Source: Saccharothrix sp.
Lineage (GTDB): Bacteria > Actinomycetota > Actinomycetes > Mycobacteriales > Pseudonocardiaceae
Reading direction: 5' to 3'
NCBI RefSeq assembly: GCF_031180885.1
Contig: NZ_JAPSLK010000003.1
Span: forward strand, 201,444 to 265,443
DNA length: 64,000 nt
In this document: in pieces, positions 1 through 7,462 of the stretch
Layout: every line of letters starts with the position of its first letter
Numbering within the stretch: the stretch's first letter is position 1
Position numbers and translations under genes: made by a program
The notes under the pieces: generated by a model
What the model was told of the DNA's origin: nothing
The model's input: the letters and a program-made list of their open reading frames with translations, nothing else
The model's database searches: none

Positions 1-203
1 GTGCCGCAGCCGAGTTCGACCACCTGTTGACCGGCGATGTCGTCGGGCAGGACGCGGAGGGTGGCTTCGGGGGTGGCCCACAGGCCCCAGGCGGGTTCGG
101 TGCGGGACCAGTGGGCCCGGGCCAGGGGGCCGTGCGCGGCGGCGGCGCGGGTGTCCCAGTGGTGGCGGTTGCGGGTGGTGTGGTCGCTCGTCCCGGCGCG
201 CAT
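1..203 (-). CDS. Class I SAM-dependent methyltransferase, N-terminal part (runs off the left edge)
   Basis: Only the first 67 codons are in the window. The ATG at 203 gives a protein starting MRAGTSDHTTRNRHWD and the visible part ends VVELGCG, the glycine-rich SAM-binding loop (motif I) of class I methyltransferases at about residues 61-67. The substrate cannot be told because the rest of the fold is outside. It lies 11 bases after the stop of a second methyltransferase gene and probably shares its transcript with that gene and an XRE regulator. Confidence 0.7.
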   Translation of the reverse strand, partial: MRAGTSDHTTRNRHHWDTRAAAAHGPLARAHWSRTEPAWGLWATPEATLRVLPDDIAGQQVVELGCG

Positions 204-214
204 GGTCGCGGACG

Positions 215-868
215 CTACTGGTGGTGCCCAGGTGTGGTGTAGCGGTTTTCCGGTCGGAGGCGCCAGACGTGGGTGGTGCGCAGGGTGGTGCCTTCGAGGT
301 CGCGCGGGACGGGGACCTGGTGGGTGGCGACGCGGGTGAGGCCGGTGCGGGGCAGGTGCGCGCGTTGCGGGTCGCCGATGAGGACCAGGGCGCCGCGGTG
401 GTGGGCGCGGTGGAGGAAGGGCAGGACGCGGGCGGCCATGTCGCGGTCGTAGAAGGCGTCGCCGGTGAGGACGACGTCGTGGTCGGTGTCGGTGTCGAGG
501 AGGTCGGCGATCTCGACGGTGAGGGTGACGTCGTTGGCGTGGGCGTTGCGGGTGGCGGCCTCTCCGGCGAGGGGGTCGACGTCGTTGGCGGTGACGTGGG
601 CGGCGCCGGTGCGGGCGGCGGCGATGGCGACGAGGCCGGAGCCGGTGGCGAGGTCGAGGACGCGCTTGCCGGCGGTGAGGTCGGGGTGGTCGAGCAGGTG
701 GCGGGCCAGTGCCTGTCCCCCGGCCCACGGGAAGGCCCAGAAGGGCGGGTCGGGGGTGCCGAGGCGTTCCCAGAGGGCGGTGATGTCGCCGGCGGTGTGC
801 AGGGTGATCTCGGGGACGAGCGGGACCGGTTCGGGGGTGGTGTGGTCGGGCATCCGGGCGTCGGGCAT
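215..868 (-). CDS. Class I methyltransferase resembling ETF-beta/protein lysine methyltransferases
   Basis: A 217-residue SAM-dependent methyltransferase. Motif I is VLDLATGSG near residue 70, followed by an acidic ANDVDP segment that would bind the SAM ribose. The later GDAFYD and LIGDPQR segments resemble those I know from ETFB lysine methyltransferase (ETFBKMT) and Nnt1/PrmA-like enzymes, so a protein lysine is the likeliest substrate; this is a family inference. The ATG at 868 abuts the stop codon of the XRE gene (869-871), which suggests translational coupling. An internal ATG at 853 is an alternative start. The gene is full length for the family and has no signal peptide, so it acts in the cytoplasm. 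Confidence 0.75.
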   Translation of the reverse strand: MPDARMPDHTTPEPVPLVPEITLHTAGDITALWERLGTPDPPFWAFPWAGGQALARHLLDHPDLTAGKRVLDLATGSGLVAIAAARTGAAHVTANDVDPLAGEAATRNAHANDVTLTVEIADLLDTDTDHDVVLTGDAFYDRDMAARVLPFLHRAHHRGALVLIGDPQRAHLPRTGLTRVATHQVPVPRDLEGTTLRTTHVWRLRPENRYTTPGHHQ

Positions 869-1126
869 CTAGGCGGCGGGGCGCTCGGCGGTGAGTTGGC
901 GGCACAGGTCGTCGAGGGAGAGCCCGACGGCGTCGGCGAGGGCGGCGACGGTGAAGAAGGCGGGGGTGGGGATGCGGCCGCGTTCGATCTTGCGGAGGGT
1001 TTCCACGGAGATGCCGGCGGCGGTGGCGACCTGGACCATGCTGCGGTCGCCGCGGGCGCGGCGCAGGGCGTCGCCGAGGCGTTCGCCGCGTTCGCGGTCG
1101 GACTGGGTGAGCGGCTGTCGCACCAT
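869..1126 (-). CDS. XRE-family helix-turn-helix regulator
   Basis: An 85-residue protein made almost entirely of one HTH_3/XRE DNA-binding domain: LGDALRRARGDRSMVQVATAAGIS gives the first helices, and SVETLRKIERGRIPTP is the recognition helix and following turn. There is no sensor domain, so it is a minimal repressor-type protein. It is the first gene of a probable three-gene operon with two methyltransferases, and its start faces the methionine aminopeptidase gene across 73 bases that hold several small palindromes. Autoregulation and control of the divergent gene are plausible but inferred. Confidence 0.8.
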   Translation of the reverse strand: MVRQPLTQSDRERGERLGDALRRARGDRSMVQVATAAGISVETLRKIERGRIPTPAFFTVAALADAVGLSLDDLCRQLTAERPAA

Positions 1127-1135
1127 GTGCGCGAT

Positions 1136-1181
1136 GGTAATACCGACGTGACTGTGATATCTATACCGGTATTGTTATCAC
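1136..1181. promoter_or_regulatory. Cluster of short palindromes between the XRE and map genes (candidate operator)
   Basis: The gap between the divergent starts at 1126 and 1200 is AT-rich for this genome. It holds GGTAATACC (1136-1144), the perfect ten-base palindrome ATACCGGTAT (1163-1172), and the pair GTGATA (1154-1159) / TATCAC (1176-1181). Such symmetry fits binding of a dimeric HTH protein, most simply the adjacent XRE regulator. No protein-DNA evidence exists. Confidence 0.4.
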
Positions 1182-1199
1182 GGTTGGGAGTGGGTTCCG

Positions 1200-1991
1200 G
1201 TGATCGAGTTGAAGTCCCCCGGCGAGTTCGACGCCATGCGGGTGGCGGGTCTGGTGGTGGCCGACGCGCTGGCGGCGGTGCGCGAGCACGCCCGGGTGGG
1301 GGTGTCGCTGCTGGAGTTGGACGAGGTGGCCGCCGGGGTGATCCGAGCGGCGGGCGCGGGGTCGTCGTTCCTGCACTACCGGCCGTCGTTCGCGCCGACG
1401 CCGTTCCCCGGCTACATCTGCGCGTCGGTCAACGACGTGATCGTGCACGGCATCCCGGACGGCTACCGGCTGCGCGAGGGCGACCTGGTGAGCATCGACT
1501 GCGGTGCGCACGTGGACGGCTGGCACGGCGACTCGGCGGTCAGCTTCGTGGTCGGGCAGGCCGATCCGGCGGACCTGGCGCTGATCGCGGCGGCCGAGCG
1601 GGCGTTGGCGGCGGCGATCGAGGCGGCGGTGCCGGGTGGGCGGCTGGGTGACGTGTCGGCGGCGATCGGCCGGATCGGGCGGGCGGCGGGCTACGGCATC
1701 CCGGAGGACTTCGGCGGTCACGGCATCGGGCGGGCGATGCACGAGTCGCCGGGCGTGCCCAACGAGGGCCGGCCGGGTCGGGGGCTGACGCTGCGGCCGG
1801 GCATGGCTTTGGCGATCGAGCCGATGTTCCACGCGGGCGGGCGGGACGCCTACACCACCGACCCGGACGGGTGGGCGCTGCGGACGGTGGACGGCAGCCG
1901 GGCGGCGCACGTGGAGCACACGGTGGCGATCACCGAGTCGGGCCCGCGCGTGCTGACCGCTCCCCGCCTGCCGGTGACCTCGGGCGCGTGA
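1200..1991 (+). CDS. map: Type I methionine aminopeptidase
   Basis: Removes the initiator methionine from nascent proteins in the cytoplasm. The 263-residue protein has the pita-bread M24 fold motifs in order: FPGYICASVNDVIVHGIP with the conserved His, SIDCGAHVDGWHGDSAVSF with two metal-binding aspartates, GHGIGRAMHESP with the metal-binding His, ALAIEPMF with the first Glu, and HVEHTVAITE with the second Glu. It has no N-terminal zinc-finger extension. It starts at GTG 1200 and is transcribed alone, divergently from the XRE gene. Actinobacteria often carry more than one map gene, so this may be a paralogue rather than the essential copy linked to secY/adk. Confidence 0.93.
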   Translation: MIELKSPGEFDAMRVAGLVVADALAAVREHARVGVSLLELDEVAAGVIRAAGAGSSFLHYRPSFAPTPFPGYICASVNDVIVHGIPDGYRLREGDLVSIDCGAHVDGWHGDSAVSFVVGQADPADLALIAAAERALAAAIEAAVPGGRLGDVSAAIGRIGRAAGYGIPEDFGGHGIGRAMHESPGVPNEGRPGRGLTLRPGMALAIEPMFHAGGRDAYTTDPDGWALRTVDGSRAAHVEHTVAITESGPRVLTAPRLPVTSGA

Positions 1992-2015
1992 CCGGTCAGG
2001 GGCCGTCCCCGCGCG

Positions 2016-2732
2016 TCACAGGCCGCCGGCGACGCGGAGGACGGCGCCGGTGGTGAAGGAGGCGTCGTCGCCGAGCAGCCAGGCGACGGCGGCGGCGATC
2101 TCCTCGGGTCGGCCGGCGCGGCGCAGCGGGATGAGCGGGGCGACGCGGTCGGGGCGGTCGGGGATGCCGGACAGGTGGTGGATGTCGGTGTGCACGGTGC
2201 CGGCGGCCACGGCGTTGACGCGGATGCCACGTGGGCCCAGTTCCTTGGCCAGGCCGACGGTCATGGCGTCGACGGCGGCCTTGCTGGCGGCGTAGTGGAC
2301 GTACTCCCCCGGGCTGCCCAGCGTCGCGGCGGCGGAGGACACGGAGACGATCGCGCCGCCCTCGGTGAGGTCGCGGGCGGCGCGGCGGGCGCACAGCAGA
2401 GCGCCGAGGACGTTGACGTCGATCACCCGGCGCAGGTCGGCGACCTCGGTGTCGGCGAGTGGTCCGGCGGGGCTGGTGATGCCGGCGTTGATCACCACGC
2501 CGGTGACGCGGCCGAGGCGGGCGGCGGCGGTGAACAGGGCGTCGACGTCGTCGGGGTCGGCGACCTCGCAGCGCACGGCCAGCCCGTCGACCTCGGCGGC
2601 GAGGCGTTCGGCGTCCTCCCGGGCGGCGCGGTAGCCCAGGACGACGCGGTGGCCGTCGGCGGCGAGCCGGCGCACGGTCGCCGCGCCGATCCCCCGGCTG
2701 CCGCCGGTCACGACGGTCAGTCGGCCAGCCAC
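2016..2732 (-). CDS. SDR-family NAD(P)-dependent oxidoreductase
   Basis: A classical short-chain dehydrogenase of 238 residues. It shows the cofactor loop TGGSRGIG at about residues 10-17, the NAG motif in VVINAGIT, the catalytic Ser in VSVSSAAA, and the YAASK catalytic pair, with AVAAGTVHTDI after them. It resembles FabG-type 3-oxoacyl reductases, but the substrate is not predictable. The open frame extends far upstream, but the GTG at 2732 starts just before the glycine motif and overlaps the end of the upstream hydrolase gene by 16 bases, which fits coupled translation of the two. Confidence 0.88.
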   Translation of the reverse strand: MAGRLTVVTGGSRGIGAATVRRLAADGHRVVLGYRAAREDAERLAAEVDGLAVRCEVADPDDVDALFTAAARLGRVTGVVINAGITSPAGPLADTEVADLRRVIDVNVLGALLCARRAARDLTEGGAIVSVSSAAATLGSPGEYVHYAASKAAVDAMTVGLAKELGPRGIRVNAVAAGTVHTDIHHLSGIPDRPDRVAPLIPLRRAGRPEEIAAAVAWLLGDDASFTTGAVLRVAGGL

Positions 2733-3472
2733 GCGCCCACCTCCGCCCGGACTTCGTCCACCTGGGTGACCAGCATGTGGGCCAGGCCGTCGACGTCGAC
2801 CAGTTTCGCGCCGGGGACGGCGTCGCACAGCTTTTGCTGCACCGGCCGGAACGCCGGGTACTCGTCGGCGCCGCGCACCAGCAGCAGCGGCGCGGTGAAC
2901 CGGTCGGCGGCGGCGAGGACGTCCAGGGGCGCGGCGGCGGCGTGGGCGGCGGGCGTCCACTCGTAGGCGGGCAGGGCGCCGGCGGCCACGGACGCCTCGA
3001 TCACCGACTGCGCGGTGACGGCGGGGTTGACCACGGCCACCCGCCGCACCTGGACTTCGCCGCGCACGGCGGTCAGCAGCGCCACGTGCCCGCCCGCCGA
3101 GCCACCGACGACGTCGACCGGTCCGGCGCAGCCCAGTTCGGCGCGCAGCGCGGTGACCAGGTCCGGGACGACGTCGGCGGCTTCGGTGACCAGCGGGGCG
3201 TAGCCGTCGAGGAGGAAGTCGGGGCGGGGTTCGCGCAGCGGCAGCGCCGGGTAGACGCGCCAGGCGTCCACCTCGGGTAGCGGGAGCGTGGCCGCCATGT
3301 CCTGGGGTGTGCCGGGTTCGCCGAGCAGGTGCCACGCGAGGACCAGTCGCCGGCCGGTGCGGGGTGGCAGGGCCACGTACGGCACGCCGGCCGCGGTTCC
3401 GGTGATCATGGGGCCACCGTACGGGGCCGGGTCGGCGGCCGGTGGCGGTTCTTCTGTGAGCGGAGTGGACAC
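2717..3472 (-). CDS. Alpha/beta hydrolase
   Basis: A cytoplasmic alpha/beta-hydrolase fold protein. The nucleophile elbow is VVGGSAGGHVAL (GxSxG), the acid is likely in LLLVRGADEYPAF, and the catalytic His is in VDGLAHMLV near the C terminus. The family covers esterases, lipases and lactonases, so no substrate is proposed. The GTG at 3472 gives 251 residues; an ATG at 3409 (MITGTAAGVPYV) would remove a poorly structured proline-rich leader and is the more likely true start. It is the upstream partner of the SDR gene, which it overlaps by 16 bases. Confidence 0.8.
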   Translation of the reverse strand: MSTPLTEEPPPAADPAPYGGPMITGTAAGVPYVALPPRTGRRLVLAWHLLGEPGTPQDMAATLPLPEVDAWRVYPALPLREPRPDFLLDGYAPLVTEAADVVPDLVTALRAELGCAGPVDVVGGSAGGHVALLTAVRGEVQVRRVAVVNPAVTAQSVIEASVAAGALPAYEWTPAAHAAAAPLDVLAAADRFTAPLLLVRGADEYPAFRPVQQKLCDAVPGAKLVDVDGLAHMLVTQVDEVRAEVGAWLAD

Positions 3473-3514
3473 CCCGGTGTCACCCGAACGGCCCTACGGG
3501 TGCACTCTGGAGTG

Positions 3515-4399
3515 GTGACCGAGCCACGCTGTGCCGCCGTGTCGGCGGCCCTGCACGAGCCGCAGGCGGGCACCGCCGCCACCGCCGCCGCGTGGATCTG
3601 CCTGGAGCAGCCGGGCCCGTGGGGCCGGGACGCGCTGACCGAGAGCCACCTGGACCCGGCGCTGGGGGCGGAACTGGGGCGTCGGGCGGAGGCCGCGGGG
3701 GTGCGGGTGCTGCTGATCCGTCGGCCCGGTCACCACGCCGACACCCACCGGCCCGCGCCGCGCCGGGTGTACGTGGCGTCCACGGCGCCGGGCGCGAGTT
3801 GGCTGGAAGGCGCCGACATCGACCCGGTTCGGTTGCTGGACTTGGATTTCGCGGCTCTGGCTGAGGGTGTGCGGCCGGGGTTGGGTGAGCCGGTCGCGCA
3901 GCCGTTGCTGATGGTGTGCACGAACAGCCGGCGGGACGTGTGCTGCGCGCTGTGGGGGCGTCCGCTGGTCGCCGAGTTGGCCGTGGAGCACCCGGAGGCG
4001 GTGTGGGAGTGCACGCACACCGGCGGGCACCGCTTCTCCCCCACCGGGGTGCTGCTGCCCACCGGGTACCTGTACGGGCGGCTGGACGTGCCGTTCGCGC
4101 GGCACCTGCTCGCGGAGGCCGCGCACGGACGGGTGGTCACGCAGCGTTGCCGGGGCCGGTCGGCGTTCCCGAAGGAGGGGCAGGTCGCGGAGCTGGCGGT
4201 GCGGGAACGGCTCGGTGAGCGGTTGGATGTGCTGACCGTGCGGGGCACCACGGTGCGGCACGCCGACGGGCGGGCGTGGCGGGTGGCGGTGGAGAGCCGG
4301 GACCTACCGCCCGCACGTCCGGGCAGTTGCGGCGCGGCCCCCGTCGTGCCCACCCGGCTCGTCGCCACCGGGGTCGAGCGGCTGGTCCCCGTGCCCTGA
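3515..4399 (+). CDS. Sucrase/ferredoxin-like (Suc_Fer) family protein
   Basis: A 294-residue protein of the Suc_Fer family, which has a thioredoxin-like ferredoxin fold. The diagnostic central part is VCTNSRRDVCCALWGRP followed by VWECTHTGGHRFSPTGV, where the spaced cysteines and histidines could hold an iron-sulfur cluster. The role is not established in bacteria; the old sucrase label is historical. Tandem GTG codons at 3512 and 3515 are both possible starts. Its 3' end overlaps the convergent TetR gene by 96 bases, which is long for convergent genes. Confidence 0.8.
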   Translation: MTEPRCAAVSAALHEPQAGTAATAAAWICLEQPGPWGRDALTESHLDPALGAELGRRAEAAGVRVLLIRRPGHHADTHRPAPRRVYVASTAPGASWLEGADIDPVRLLDLDFAALAEGVRPGLGEPVAQPLLMVCTNSRRDVCCALWGRPLVAELAVEHPEAVWECTHTGGHRFSPTGVLLPTGYLYGRLDVPFARHLLAEAAHGRVVTQRCRGRSAFPKEGQVAELAVRERLGERLDVLTVRGTTVRHADGRAWRVAVESRDLPPARPGSCGAAPVVPTRLVATGVERLVPVP

Positions 4400-4975
4400 G
4401 GGTGGGACGGCGGCGTGGAACAGGCCCAGTCCCAGTGCGTAGGGGTCGTCGAGGCCGGTGGCGCGCAGGGCTTCGGCGGGCAGCGCCAGCAGTGACACGG
4501 CGACGCCGAGGAAGTAGGCGTCGAGCAGACCGGCGTCCCGCGCGGTCGAGGGCAGCCCGGCGGCGCGGTGCAGGGACGCGCCCGCTTCGGCGTTGGAGAC
4601 GACCATGCGGCCCAGCGCCTCGCGCACCGCGGGACGGCGCACCGCCTCCAGGTACAGCTCGGCCATGGCGAGCAGGTGGGTGGGGTCCTGGAGCACCGCG
4701 CGGCGCAGCAGGGCCGGGTACAGCTCGGCCACCCGGGTCGGGGTGACGTCGGCGGGCGTGGATTCCCGCAGCCGGGCCACGGCTTCGGCGTGCAGCAGCG
4801 CCATCCGCTCGGCGGCGGCTTGGAGCAGCGCTTCCCGCGTGGGGAAGTAGTTCTTGGTGGTGCCCAGCGGGACGCCGGCGGCCCGGTCCACCGCGCGGTG
4901 GGTGAGCCCTCGGCCGCCCTCGTCGGCCAGCACGGAGATCACGGTGTCGCACAGCAGCTCGCGGCGGGTGGTCAC
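4304..4975 (-). CDS. TetR-family transcriptional regulator
   Basis: A 223-residue repressor-type protein. The N-terminal helix-turn-helix is seen in RELLCDTVISVLADEGGRGL followed by THRAVDRAAGVPLGTTKNYF. The C-terminal ligand-binding half is helical and ends in a glycine-rich tail. The open frame reaches 5137, but the GTG at 4975 places the HTH where TetR proteins have it. That GTG overlaps the stop of a 58-residue zinc-ribbon gene in a GTGA, so the two are translated as a pair. The glycine-rich tail lies in the overlap with the convergent Suc_Fer gene. Target genes are unknown. Confidence 0.85.
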   Translation of the reverse strand: MTTRRELLCDTVISVLADEGGRGLTHRAVDRAAGVPLGTTKNYFPTREALLQAAAERMALLHAEAVARLRESTPADVTPTRVAELYPALLRRAVLQDPTHLLAMAELYLEAVRRPAVREALGRMVVSNAEAGASLHRAAGLPSTARDAGLLDAYFLGVAVSLLALPAEALRATGLDDPYALGLGLFHAAVPPSGHGDQPLDPGGDEPGGHDGGRAATARTCGR

Positions 4976-5148
4976 GGGGACGGGACGATAGCCGATCTTG
5001 GGCCGCCGGCCGTGGCCACCACCCGTCCCGCGTCCAGCACCAGCCACAGGCCGCAGACGCAGCGGAGGTAGGCCGTGCGGCCGTGCCGGGACACCGGGTG
5101 GACGTGGTCGGTGGTGGGCCACCCGCAGGAAGGGCATCTGGTCGTCAC
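4972..5148 (-). CDS. Small zinc-ribbon protein, coupled to TetR
   Basis: A 58-codon gene starting at GTG 5148: VTTRCPSCGWPTTDHVHPVS, then RHGRTAYLRCVCGLWLVLDA and a short tail. Two cysteine pairs, CPSC and CVC, plus histidines between them make a one-finger zinc ribbon. The stop TGA shares bases with the GTG of the TetR gene (GTGA, 4972-4975). The frame avoids stops, has sensible residues and uses third-position G/C, so I take it as real. Function is unknown; a tiny metal- or nucleic-acid-binding partner of the regulator is only a guess. Confidence 0.65.
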   Translation of the reverse strand: MTTRCPSCGWPTTDHVHPVSRHGRTAYLRCVCGLWLVLDAGRVVATAGGPRSAIVPSP

Positions 5149-5174
5149 GCCACCCAGCGTGGTGTCATGGTTCA

Positions 5175-5687
5175 GTGCATTTCAACCCTTACGGCGGCGC
5201 GGCGGCGCAGCTCGCGGCGTCCCTGGTCAACGCCGACCGGGCGGCCACCGCCGACGACCTGCTCACCCTCCTGCGCGACCACGCCTACAAGCCCCTCGGC
5301 ACCCTCTCCCCCGCCCAGGCCAGGGACCTGCTGGCGTGGGCGCGGCGGTTGGAACCGGTGTTCACCGGCGAGGTCGACCGCGTGGCGCACGTCAACACCC
5401 TGCTCGCGGAAGCCGCCGCCCGCCCCTACATCTCCACCCACGACGGCCGCGCCCCGCACTTGCACTTCGCCCCGGAAACCGCCCCCACCCCCGACCGCGT
5501 CCGCGCCTTCACCGCCTCGGGCCTGGCCCACGTGCTGTGCGAGGACCCCGGCCGCCTGGGCCACTGCGCCCGCCCCGGCTGCGGCACCGTCTACGTCGAC
5601 ACCTCCCGCAACGGCCGCCGCCGCTACTGCACCACCCGCTGCGCCAACCGAGAACAGGTAGCCCGCCACCGCCGCCGCGCCGCCTGA
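5175..5687 (+). CDS. CGNR zinc-finger domain protein
   Basis: A 170-residue protein starting HFNPYGGAAAQLAASLVN after the GTG at 5175. The N-terminal two thirds match the ABATE-type stress-associated domain, and the C-terminal CARPGCGTVYVDTSRNGRR with YCTTRCANREQVARHR is the CGNR zinc finger, with four cysteines and CANR in place of CGNR. Such proteins are thought to be DNA-binding regulators. Its start is only 26 bases from the divergent zinc-ribbon gene, so their promoters must overlap or each transcript must have almost no leader. Confidence 0.85.
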   Translation: MHFNPYGGAAAQLAASLVNADRAATADDLLTLLRDHAYKPLGTLSPAQARDLLAWARRLEPVFTGEVDRVAHVNTLLAEAAARPYISTHDGRAPHLHFAPETAPTPDRVRAFTASGLAHVLCEDPGRLGHCARPGCGTVYVDTSRNGRRRYCTTRCANREQVARHRRRAA

Positions 5688-6049
5688 CCCGCCGCGCCGC
5701 CTGATCTCGTCGCGCCTCTCGGCCGTGCCGGACCGCCTGGCCGCCTGACGCCGCCGGACCGCCTGATCTTGTCGGTGCCCCATGGGACAATGGAGACGGG
5801 GGCCGGAGGCCGGAGGCCGGCGCCCGAAGCGGGCCGGTGGCCTGCCCGCGTGGCGATCACGGTCGAGCGCCGGGCCGAAGCAGCAGGGTGGAGGCCACCG
5901 GCCGGCGCCGATGCGGTCGGTCCTGGGCACCTCTTCCGCGCGGCCGAGGGATCAGGTGATCGTTGCCGGGCGGCAGGTTCAGCCGATCGCCGGACCGCTC
6001 TCACGGCCGCGAGCCGGTTCCCGTTGTAGTCTCCGCTGGTAGCGCGTGG
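5688..6049. other. Intergenic region between CGNR and pentapeptide genes
   Basis: 362 bases with no convincing gene on either strand. Its notable content is one copy of the dispersed repeat at 5770-5811, followed by GGCCGGAGGCC-type repeats. The two flanking genes are convergent here, so the stretch should hold terminators, but I see no clean hairpin with a U-tract. Confidence 0.5.
5770..5811 (+). repeat. Dispersed repeat copy (TGTCGGTGCCCC... family)
   Basis: This copy begins TGTCGGTGCCCCATGGGACA and continues ATGGAGACGGGGGCCGGAGG. It aligns with the copy at 37344 and with the three 48-base units inside the MFS gene near 51.5 kb, sharing the TGTCG start, the GTGGGAC/ATGGGAC centre and the ATGGAGACGGGGGCC end. 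It is followed by extra GGCCGGAGGCC units. Confidence 0.6.
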
Positions 6050-6937
6050 TCAGCGCATCACGCGCCGCCCGAACCGGGCCCCGCCGAAGTCCGCCGTCTC
6101 GCCGATCAGGGCGGAGGTCACGTCGGTGCGGCCGCGGAACCACGCGCCGGTGAACAACGCGTCCCGGTGGAACACCACCTCGCCGAACAGCGCCCGCCCG
6201 CCGAAGAACACCGACTCGAACCCCGCCGACCCGCCGAACTCGGCCCGCCGCAGGTCCGCCCGCCCCGACACCTTCGCCCCGGCCAGCCGCGCCGCATGGG
6301 CCACCTGCACCCCCGACAGCGCCAGGTTGCCGGTGAACACCGCCGCCACCATCGACAGCGACCGGGCGAACAGGGTGTCGGTGAACAGCCCGTGCCGCAG
6401 GAACCGGGCCCCGTCGAACACCGCCTCCCCGGTCACCGTCATCGCCTCGAACCGCGCGTCCCCCACGAACACCGCCCCGGTGAAGTCCGCCCGCCCCACC
6501 CGGCACCCGGACAGGTCGACCTCCACCAGGATCGCCCCCGCCGCCCGCACGTCCATGCCCGGCCAGTAGTCCGCACCCGGCCGCAGGTGCGCCACCAGTT
6601 CGCTCTGCACCGCCGCGCGCCACCCCGCGTCCAGCCCCCGGCTGACCCCGCCGCGCAACGCCGCCAGCCACGTGTCCACCACGTCCTGCCGCCGCGACGG
6701 CAGCTCCCGGCCGATCTCGGCCAGCAGCAACAGCCCTTCCCGGTCACCGGCCCGGAACAGCCGGTTGGCCTCCCGCCACACCGACACCGGCGACGGCGAC
6801 TCCCGCGCGGTCCGGCGGCGGGCGTGTTCGTCCAGCAGCACCTCGGCCCGCGCCCGCCGCCGGTGCCGAGCGACGATCACGACCAGCACCAGCGCCACCG
6901 CCAGCCACAGCACCCACGTCGGCATGACACCGATCAT
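6050..6937 (-). CDS. Membrane-anchored pentapeptide-repeat protein
   Basis: A 295-residue protein. Residues 5-22 (MPTWVLWLAVALVLVVIVAR) form one N-terminal transmembrane segment, followed by a basic stretch and a helical region. From about residue 135 the chain is pentapeptide-like, with repeated F/L at every fifth place: ADFTGAVFVGDARFEA, EAVFDGARF, ADLRRAEFGGSAGFESVFFG, TADFGGARFG. This predicts a right-handed square beta-helix in the cytoplasm. Some pentapeptide proteins protect DNA gyrase, but a membrane anchor is unlike those, and no function is assigned. ATG 6937 or 6925 may be the start. Confidence 0.75.
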   Translation of the reverse strand: MIGVMPTWVLWLAVALVLVVIVARHRRRARAEVLLDEHARRRTARESPSPVSVWREANRLFRAGDREGLLLLAEIGRELPSRRQDVVDTWLAALRGGVSRGLDAGWRAAVQSELVAHLRPGADYWPGMDVRAAGAILVEVDLSGCRVGRADFTGAVFVGDARFEAMTVTGEAVFDGARFLRHGLFTDTLFARSLSMVAAVFTGNLALSGVQVAHAARLAGAKVSGRADLRRAEFGGSAGFESVFFGGRALFGEVVFHRDALFTGAWFRGRTDVTSALIGETADFGGARFGRRVMR

Positions 6938-7026
6938 GCCCGCACCGCGTACGTCGGGGGACGTAGTCCGCGTCACCGCCCCTCGACCGATGCGGAGACC
7001 CGCGCCGCGCGCACACCATCGACCCC

Positions 7027-7437
7027 ATGACACACCCCACCCCACCCGCCGACCGGAGCCGGAGCACCGACGAGCGCCACGCCTCGGACGGGGTCCGGGC
7101 CTCGGACGCCGAACGGGACGCGATCGCGGCACGGCTGCGCGACGCCGTCGGCGAGGGCCGGCTGACCCTGGCCGAAGCCGAGGACCGCATCGCCGCCGCC
7201 TACGCCGCCGTCCACCGCGCCGACCTGGCACCCCTGACCGCCGACCTGCCCCCGACCCGGACCCCCGAACCCACCCACACCCCGCGCCCGTCCGGCAGGG
7301 ACCGCCCGCCGGTCGTCGCGATCGTCGCCGTGATCGCGGTCGTGGCGTGGATCGCGTCGCCGCTGCCGTTCCCGTGGCCGTTGCTGCTGGTCGCGTTCCT
7401 CGTGCTGCGCCACCGCGCGCGTCACCGGCCGACCTGA
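7027..7437 (+). CDS. DUF1707 domain membrane protein
   Basis: A 136-residue protein with a DUF1707 domain at about residues 23-76 (RASDAERDAIAARLRDAVGE followed by GRLTLAEAEDRIAAAYAAV), a proline-rich linker, and two hydrophobic stretches near the C terminus (VVAIVAVIAVVAWIAS and FPWPLLLVAFLVL). The DUF1707 motif is common in small actinobacterial membrane proteins of unknown role. It sits divergently from the pentapeptide gene, 89 bases away, and 25 bases before the amidase gene. Confidence 0.8.
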   Translation: MTHPTPPADRSRSTDERHASDGVRASDAERDAIAARLRDAVGEGRLTLAEAEDRIAAAYAAVHRADLAPLTADLPPTRTPEPTHTPRPSGRDRPPVVAIVAVIAVVAWIASPLPFPWPLLLVAFLVLRHRARHRPT

Positions 7438-7450
7438 GCCGCTCCTGCCC

Positions 7451-7456
7451 TAGGGT
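7451..7456 (+). promoter_or_regulatory. TAGGGT box six bases before the amidase ATG (leaderless promoter)
   Basis: TAGGGT fits the TAnnnT -10 element used by actinobacterial principal sigma factors. With a start site about seven bases downstream, transcription would begin at the ATG at 7463, giving a leaderless mRNA. There is no Shine-Dalgarno sequence before this ATG. Confidence 0.5.
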
Positions 7457-7462
7457 GCGGCC

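Noticed and set aside
221-1651. Long plus-strand open frame of 476 codons rich in Gly/Val/Glu
   Set aside because: It is the complement of the methyltransferase and XRE genes and crosses into map in the wrong frame; composition is that of a GC-rich shadow frame.
5963-7030. Plus-strand open frame of 355 codons rich in Pro/Arg/His
   Set aside because: Antisense to the pentapeptide-repeat gene; the translation is low-complexity with no domain.
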